The notes under the pieces were generated by a model, which made no database searches, was not told the origin of the DNA, and worked only from the letters and a program-made list of their open reading frames with translations. Shown here piece by piece: positions 58,711 through 64,000 of a DNA stretch of 64,000 nucleotides. The position numbers and the translations under genes are program-made. The stretch's first letter is position 1. Every line of letters starts with the position of its first letter. This DNA comes from Anaerolineae bacterium. GTDB lineage: Bacteria; Chloroflexota; Anaerolineae; Aggregatilineales; JAFGMM01. The stretch is taken from positions 617,446 to 681,445 of the forward strand of contig JAOSJO010000023.1 in NCBI GenBank assembly GCA_027494055.1. Direction: 5' to 3'.

Positions 58711-59840
58711 ATGGAAATGCACACAATCTCTATCCGGGGTCGCCCTGGCAGTGGCTTCCACTTCGGGCAGCGCGGTATCGGCCAGGCAGAGAGCGCGCCT
58801 TGCCCAGCCTCGGATACGCTGTTTGCCGCGATCATCACGCGGCTGGCTGCCTAGGTGCCGGAAGCACTCCAGCCGTTCGTCGATGGCTTTACCCGTTGGG
58901 AAAACGGGCAGGCGCTGGACGCCAGTCCGCCTTTCTTCTGACGTCGGCTTTCCTTCGGCTGGAAGGTGCGTTTTCTTCCCAAAGCCCGAACATACGACAC
59001 GACAGGTGGGCGGAGCCACACTCCCTCCCGACTCCGGTGTCCGTCCCAAAGGACCTGAAAGCTGACCTTCGTCTCCGAGACCATCTTTCGCGGGCTGCTC
59101 GATGGCGACTCGCTTGGAGAATGGTCGGGCAAGCGGATCGCCCTGCAAAATGGCAAGGTGTGGTTGGCGTCCAGCAGAGCGCGATCAACTCCCGGAGCGA
59201 TGGCGGTCTCTATCGGACGACGTCTTCGAGCAACAAACGGTGTAGGAAACCGTCCAGCGTCCCCGCGTCGCCATCGACCGCGCCACCAATACAAGCAACA
59301 TCTTTCACAGCGGTCACAAGATGTATGCCGAGGATTGCGGCATGTGGTTCGCTATCGCATGGCGCGACCCCGCAGCGGAAGATTGGCAAGTGGGGCATCA
59401 AAGCTGGTGGACTGGCGCTGGCCGACCTGGCGCTGGCAGGCCTGGGTGGGTTGCGGTCTATCGGAATGGGGGCGTGCGGGATCGACGCGGCAAGGCGCTT
59501 TCACTGCCCGACGCCAACGGCGGCCCCTGGGTGACGCTCAGCCGCTTTCACCCGCGCCCACAGGACATGCCAGCGCTGACGCACTCGGCGGCAAGCTACC
59601 AGGTCGTCACGGTGAGCGGCTGGGTTCATCTCGAGTCCAGGGCAGACCAGCGCCGCATCCCCATTCAGATGCTTGCGGAAGGATCGGTGTTTGGATCGGC
59701 TCCGTCGCAGCCGGCGGGTGATGTGGTTGATGTGCGGCCCCTTTATTATGCGAATCCCGACGGCGATGTCGATCACCCGGTCTGGCGCTACGGTCTCGCA
59801 TTCCCCGGTGGGCATAAAGGTCCAGGAGGGCGCGGCGTGA
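58711..59840 (+). CDS. csm4: Type III-A effector subunit Csm4 (frameshifted)
   Basis: About 375 residues. ATG 58711 starts MEMHTISIRGRPGSGFHFGQ with RGIGQAESAPCPASDTLFAA, the standard Csm4 N-terminus. Further blocks: PPFLLTSAFP, VSETIFRGLLDGDSLGEWSG, AIDRATNTSNIFHSG and, near the end, DHPVWRYGLAFP and VGIKVQEGAA with stop 59838-59840 after correction. Csm4 caps the 5' handle of the crRNA and joins Cas10. Six bases after csm3; the stop overlaps the csm5 GTG by four bases. Confidence 0.88.
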
Positions 59841-60948
59841 AGCACTACAAGATGCGGATCATGGTGCTCTCGCCGGTTACATCGGGACGGGCGAGGAGCT
59901 GATGCAGGACATCGACTTTGCCGTTTACAGAACAGGACCTTCCCGCCTGGATCAGGACGTCATCGGCGAAGGGAGTTCTTGTTCGATGAGGGTAAGCTGG
60001 TCGGGGACCTTCTCGACAAACCGCCCGGACAACTGCTCAAGCCGGCCGACTATGCCCGCGCGCATCTGTTTCACTACGTGATTCCAGGAAGGCCGCGCTC
60101 GGCTGGGGCGGGAGCCATCGTCCGCGAAATGCATCAAGACCGTTGATGACCGCCCGTACCTGCCCGGCTCATCGATCAAGGGCGCGCTTCGGGCGGCGCT
60201 CGCGTGGGTCGGCTGGGACGAGGTGAACCCAACGCTCGACAAGGCGACGCTCGGACGGCAGAGGTCCTGGGCGACCAGCGGCTGGAGCGGCAGGTGTTCG
60301 GGCCAGACCCGTACCGCGACCTACTGCGGGCGCTCCACGTCGGCGACGGCCACGGGGCCCGGGCTTGGGCGAAGGGCTGATGCTGGCGAACGCGCAGGTC
60401 GTGACCAAGCGCGCACTGGGATCGCCAATCGAGATTGAGGCGATCAAGCCGGAGACGCAGTTTTGCCGGCCGGCTGAAGCATCGACGACAACCTGTTCAC
60501 GGAAGCGGCGGAACGCGAACTCAGGTTCGGCGACCGGCGGCGCTGGCTGGACGAGCTGCCGCAGCGCGCGCGAATGCCCACGCGCAGGCCCGGATCAAAG
60601 CGCTACATGACTGGTTTGCCTCATCCGACCTGGGCGCGCGCCCGACGAGCTTCTACCGCGAGCTACGGGAGATCGCCGCCGAACCTGCCGGCAGAATCGC
60701 TGTGCTCCTGCAGTTGGGGGTGGGGCAGCGGCTGGGATGGCAAGACCTTCTGGACGCACATCCAGGGGGACCCCAACCTGTTCAGTGGATCATCGACAAC
60801 TACCGCATGACGGTGCGGGGTTCTGCGCGCCGCAGCAGCCCGGGGACCCCGCTTGCAGCCGGCGCGCCCCTCGTGAGCGGCGGGCAGGCTAACGTGCCCT
60901 TCGGGTGGATACTGGTTGAGTTCGAAACCCGACGCTCCATGGCGGATG
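59837..60948 (+). CDS. csm5: Type III-A effector subunit Csm5 (frameshifted)
   Basis: About 370 residues. GTG 59837 starts MKHYKMRIMVLSPVHIGTGE (one base corrected), ELMQDIDFAVYRTGPSRLDQ. RAMP features follow: KLVGDLLDKPPGQLLKPADY, DDRPYLPGSSIKGALRAALA (glycine-rich loop), RLERQVFGPDPYRDLLRAL, LEAIKPETQF-like EAIKPETQF and the C-terminal VSGGQANVPFGWILVE. The stop is taken at 60946-60948, overlapping cas6; the raw frame instead runs to 61070. Csm5 binds the crRNA 3' side and helps maturation. Confidence 0.85.
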
Positions 60949-61761
60949 ACCTTGTCTCACTCGTCCTGACGCTGCGCCCGTTCGAGACGGCTCTCGTTGC
61001 CCGGCGCACCTGGGGCGCGCGGCGTATCACTGTTGCTCCGCCTTATCGACGCCGTAGACCCGGCAGCTAGCGGAAGCTGCATTCCATGAAGCCGCAAGCC
61101 GATCACCTGCTCAACCCTGGTTGGACCTCAACCCGCCCGTGGCGAGCGCTGGATGGTCGCGCCGGATAACGTCTACTGGATGCGTTTCACCGCTATGGCG
61201 CGGCGGCGCTATGCCTTACGGCGACGCCGGAAGAAGTCGAGATCGACAACGTAACGTTCTCGGTCCGGGGATGCGACGTGAACCCGGACCATCATCCATG
61301 GGCCGATGTCACGACCTATCAGCGCTGACAGGCGCACACCGGTCAGGAAGAGGCCGCTGGCGAAGCGGGGTGACGCTGGAGTTTGTCTCGCCGACGGCTT
61401 TCCGCAAGCGGGGGCAAGACGGTGCCGATCCCCCTGCCCGATCTGGTTTTCGGGAGCCTGGCGGATTGCTGGAACAGTTTCAGGCCAGAGCCGGTCGATC
61501 CTGCCGTGCGCGCGTTCGCTCCGGCGAGCATGTCGCCATCAGCGGCTGCCGGCTGCGCACGCTCGTGACGCCGACAAGGACAGGAGCTATGAGATCGGCT
61601 GTGTGGGCCGGGTGACCTATTCGATCCTGGCCGATGATGACGAAGTGGCGCGGCGTGCTCCACATGCTGGCGCGCTATGCGTTCTTCGTGGGGGTCAACT
61701 ACCAGACCACGGCAGGCTGGGCCAGGCGCGGACCTCGGACCAGCGCCTGGGCCGTATCTGA
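60939..61761 (+). CDS. cas6: CRISPR repeat endoribonuclease Cas6 (frameshifted)
   Basis: About 274 residues. ATG 60939 starts MADDLVSLVLTLRPFETALV. Later parts, over several frames, have GERWMVAPDNVYWMRFTAMA, VTLEFVSPTAFRKRG, IPLPDLVFGSLADCWNSFRP, HVAISGCRLRT, YEIGCVGRVTYSILADDD and the glycine-rich end VGVNYQTTAGLGQARTSDQR. The S-P-T-x-F and L-P-x-P-x-x-V-F-x-S-L blocks are typical of Cas6. It cuts both arrays' repeats below the AATGCCC/GGGCATT stem, leaving the 8-nt handle. The start overlaps csm5. Confidence 0.88.
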
Positions 61762-61792
61762 GCGTATTCGATGCGCGACACCGAGCGCTGTG

Positions 61793-62640
61793 ATGGTGAT
61801 CTTGATCGGCGAGCAACCCGCGCCCAACCTGATCGATCCGCGATCTGACCCGAGCGAGGTTGTTGGGGTCTTCACTCAAAGACACCGCAGCCGTGTTTGA
61901 GCGATTGACGGCGCTCATAGGCATTGTCGAAACACTGCCCTGCGAGTTATCACTCCTTACGATTATGTGGGCGTGCGCGAAAGGCTTGCTGAAGCACTTT
62001 CGGGATACTCAAGCGCCGATGTGATTTTCAATCTGACTGGCGCGGCCAAAATCATGTTGTTGGGGCGCTTACGATCTGGCACGCGATATGTGCAGTCTTT
62101 TCTCTATCTCGTCACCTGACAAGGCGCCCATGCGGATGCAAACCACTCATTGGAAATACCGGCCTGTCCTCAAGCCGCGTCGCGTCGGGAGACCATCTCG
62201 TAGCATGCTACTTAAGTATCGAGTGCACATCACGCGGACCGCGATGAGTACGAAGCCGAGTTGGGGACAATCCTGAGTGCAATCGGAGCTTGAGTGCATG
62301 AAGCAGCGTGATCTTCGCGACGGGCTGGAGGTTGATTTCATGGTGCGGTACGGAAACACGGTCGGCGCCATTAAAGTCAAGCGCGGAAAGGCGGATAAAG
62401 AAGGCAATCAGTCAAATCAGCAGCCGCCACGTTTCTCAACTCGGCGACGCACATCCGAAAAGCCATCATTTGTGGGAACCTCCGCACCAGCACAATAAGG
62501 CACTCGCAGCGGTGTCAGGTATCACATCATCGTGCTGCCCGGCCTGCTGACGGGCCAGCTCGCGGATGAGGACCAGCGGACGCTCGTTGACGAGCTGGCG
62601 GAGGTGCTGAAATGCGCGGCGCAGGGTAACGGCAGGCCTA
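61793..62640 (+). CDS. CARF-domain nuclease, Can2/Card1-like CRISPR ancillary effector (frameshifted)
   Basis: About 280 residues. MVILIGEQPAPNLIDPRSDP and SEVVGVFT start a CARF domain that would bind cyclic oligoadenylate; after shifts near 61880 and 61950-62065 comes DVIFNLTGAAKIMLLGAYDL, the family F-N-L-T-G-x-x-K-x-M ligand loop. The C-terminal nuclease part has GLEVDFMVRYGNTVGAIKVK and RGKADKEG, then IDQISSAATFLNSA and, after more shifts, IIVLPGLLTGQLADEDQRTL. In active relatives the second strand reads I/V-E-x-K; here it is IKVK, so the catalytic Glu is replaced by Lys. Last gene of the effector operon. Confidence 0.75.
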
Positions 62641-63015
62641 GCGAGCAATCGCCGGAAGGAGCCCTACCCCCGGATTGCTCGCAGATTTTAGGCGGTTGCT
62701 CGACATAATGGCGGGGGTACGAAGTACGTTAAAACGTTCACGCCACTTACGCAGAAGCAAACAGTTGCGGTCAAAGGCCGGATTTCATCGATGAAGCTGT
62801 GGTTCTCGATCGCCTGCCACGAAGTGTGCTGCGGCAAAGGAAGGGCTAACGGCATGTGGGGACGTGCAGTTGCAGGCAATCGCGCGTTTTTATCCTGTAA
62901 TGAGTTGCTCGCAGACTCAGATTTTTGCGGATTCGCGAACGCCCACACCCCGTTGACCCCCAAACGATCAGGGGGTTTTGGCCGGATTTGACAGATCAAG
63001 CAATCTGAAATATAA
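62641..63015 (+). promoter_or_regulatory. CRISPR leader of array 2
   Basis: About 375 bases, inverted copy of the array 1 leader, clearly similar over its whole length. GGATTGCTCGCAGA at 62672 and GAGTTGCTCGCAGA at 62902 are 230 bases apart, as in leader 1; TTGCTCG occurs again near 62695. The repeat-proximal end (GATTTGACAGATC ... TGAAATATAA) is the most conserved part. It begins directly after the ancillary effector gene. Confidence 0.85.
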
Positions 63016-63935
63016 GTGGAAACGAAAAGAATGCCCGTCAGGGCATTGCTACCTGAGGAAGAAGCCCTTGGGCTACCCTGATGATAGCCCAGGGCGCGGG
63101 TGCATGATTGAAACAGAATGCCCGTCAGGGCATTGCTACACTATGTGCTCACCCCGAGCACGTAGACGCCATCGCAAAAATCAAAACTTGGAAACGAAAA
63201 GAGTGCTTCCGTCAGGGCATTGCTACTCGCCCTCCGTGAGGCCCAGCGTCCCCTCGGCGACGGGTGCCTGAGCGTGCTTAGGGTGGAAGCGAAGAGAATG
63301 CCCGTCAGGGCATTGCTATCACGACGAGCCTCAGGGAGCGCACTCCCCGAAGCTCTTGTGGAGCGAAAAGAATGCCCGTCAGGGCATTGCTACGTCGTCG
63401 CGTAAAACGCCACGAAGCTGAGCGCGGTCACGCGTGGAAACGAAAAGAATGCCCGTCGGGGCATTGCAACAGGGCTGCCGGGGTCGCGGGAGGACAGCAC
63501 GAGAGACGAACATAAGGAACGTGGAAACGAAAAGAATGCCCGTCAGGGCATTGCAGCCTACGATCCTCTTTTCAGATGTTGAGGTTCGTGATGCCCTCAA
63601 GCGGGAACGAGAAGAATGCCCGTCAGGGCATTGCAACCACAGCTCCTTCAGTTTCTCCGCCGCCACCCCCGCGCGTTCGATGAAACGAAAGAATGCCCGT
63701 CAGGGGATTGCAACACCAGGCCGAATAGCGTCTTGATGGCTACCTTGTCGGTGGAAACGAAAAGAATGCCCGCCAGGGCATTGCAGCAGTGCAGCGCATA
63801 AAGAAACGGCATGGGAATGGGATCTTACGAAAAGAATGCCCGTCAGGGCAGTGCAACTCCACCATCGGCGGAGGCTGGGTGGGCACGATCACCGGCCCCG
63901 TAGAAGCAGAAAGTATCCCCGTCAGGGCATTGCAG
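63016..63935 (+). CRISPR. CRISPR array 2, about 12 partly degenerate repeats, transcribed on the plus strand
   Basis: Repeats begin near 63016, 63103, 63187, 63281, 63357, 63434, 63520, 63602, 63679, 63751, 63823 and 63900. The first is perfect except that it ends GCTAC; repeats 1-5 end GCTA(T)C, later ones end GCAAC or GCAG. Further changes include a lost 5' end (repeats 2, 9, 11), an insertion (3: GTGCTTCC) and GGGG/CCAG substitutions. Repeats 11 and 12 are strongly diverged. Spacers are about 35-50 bases. It uses the same repeat family as array 1 in opposite orientation. Confidence 0.93.
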
Positions 63936-64000
63936 CAGGTATGCAGGTGCTGGAGTCTTGTGTCCCAGTTACCAGGTTAACCTTAGCAATACGTAGCAGC
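63936..64000. other. Window end after array 2
   Basis: About 65 bases after the last recognisable repeat. They could be a last spacer or flanking sequence; nothing else is seen. Confidence 0.5.

Noticed and set aside
52957..62640. Programmed frameshifting in cas genes
   Set aside because: Breaks are too many, at different places and partly at homopolymers; no slippery-site or structure pattern is shared. Sequencing error is simpler.
50155..63935. Spacers targeting the phage-like element in this window
   Set aside because: Reading through spacers I saw no match to 40057-50075, but this was by eye only; an alignment of all spacers against the window would decide.

Overview
The window looks like part of a chromosome of a high-GC, filamentous-type Chloroflexota bacterium (Roseiflexus/Caldilinea/Anaerolineae-like). 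This is inferred from gene content: twin-arginine ABC solute-binding proteins, an ATPase-LuxR regulator, a type III-A CRISPR locus with a reverse transcriptase, and large glycan clusters. No rRNA or tRNA was seen to prove it. Single-base indels interrupt many genes, mostly in homopolymers. The CRISPR repeats, which should be identical, carry the same kind of indel, so most frameshifts are probably sequencing or assembly errors. Interrupted genes are therefore annotated as whole genes with the breaks noted.

Layout. 1-3539 (minus): a peptide/nickel-type ABC importer (solute-binding protein, DppB, DppC running off the edge), divergent from an IclR regulator (3881). 5062-10101: an MFS transporter, a large ATPase-LuxR regulator, a secreted protein, a DUF4242 protein and a strong terminator. 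10436-35408 (plus): a surface-polysaccharide locus of about 25 kb. It contains a FlaA1/WbpM-like NDP-sugar enzyme, a Wzm/Wzt exporter, about nine glycosyltransferases, nonulosonate genes (neuA, and a neuB carrying CBS, SAF and TIM-barrel domains), a sulfotransferase, two methyltransferases, a Wzy/WaaL-like membrane protein, an initiating sugar transferase, a PglD-aminotransferase fusion and VanZ. 35768-36056: a broken copy of the right end of a phage-like element. 36114-39380 (minus): a sugar ABC importer without ATPase.

40057-50075 (plus): a very GC-rich phage-like element. It has a DUF3987 protein, a CHC2/Toprim primase, an HNH nuclease, an HTH protein, five tandem paralogues of an unrecognised ~165-residue family, a collagen-like fibre with 150-nt repeats, two small membrane proteins and a terminator. 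No terminase, portal, capsid or integrase was recognised.

50155-63935: a complete type III-A CRISPR-Cas locus between two outward-facing arrays. Array 1 (27 repeats) is read on the minus strand and array 2 (about 12 degenerate repeats) on the plus strand. Their ~370-nt leaders are homologous and inverted, and face the cas genes. The minus-strand adaptation operon is RT-cas1-cas2. The divergent effector operon is cas10-csm2-csm3-csm4-csm5-cas6 followed by a CARF-nuclease (Can2/Card1-like) gene. Cas10 keeps the GGDD cyclase motif but has almost no HD domain. The ancillary nuclease reads Lys where the catalytic Glu is expected. I take this locus to be the most interesting system here: RNA-capable spacer acquisition, RNA-guided cleavage and cyclic-oligoadenylate signalling, apparently without Cas10 DNase activity.
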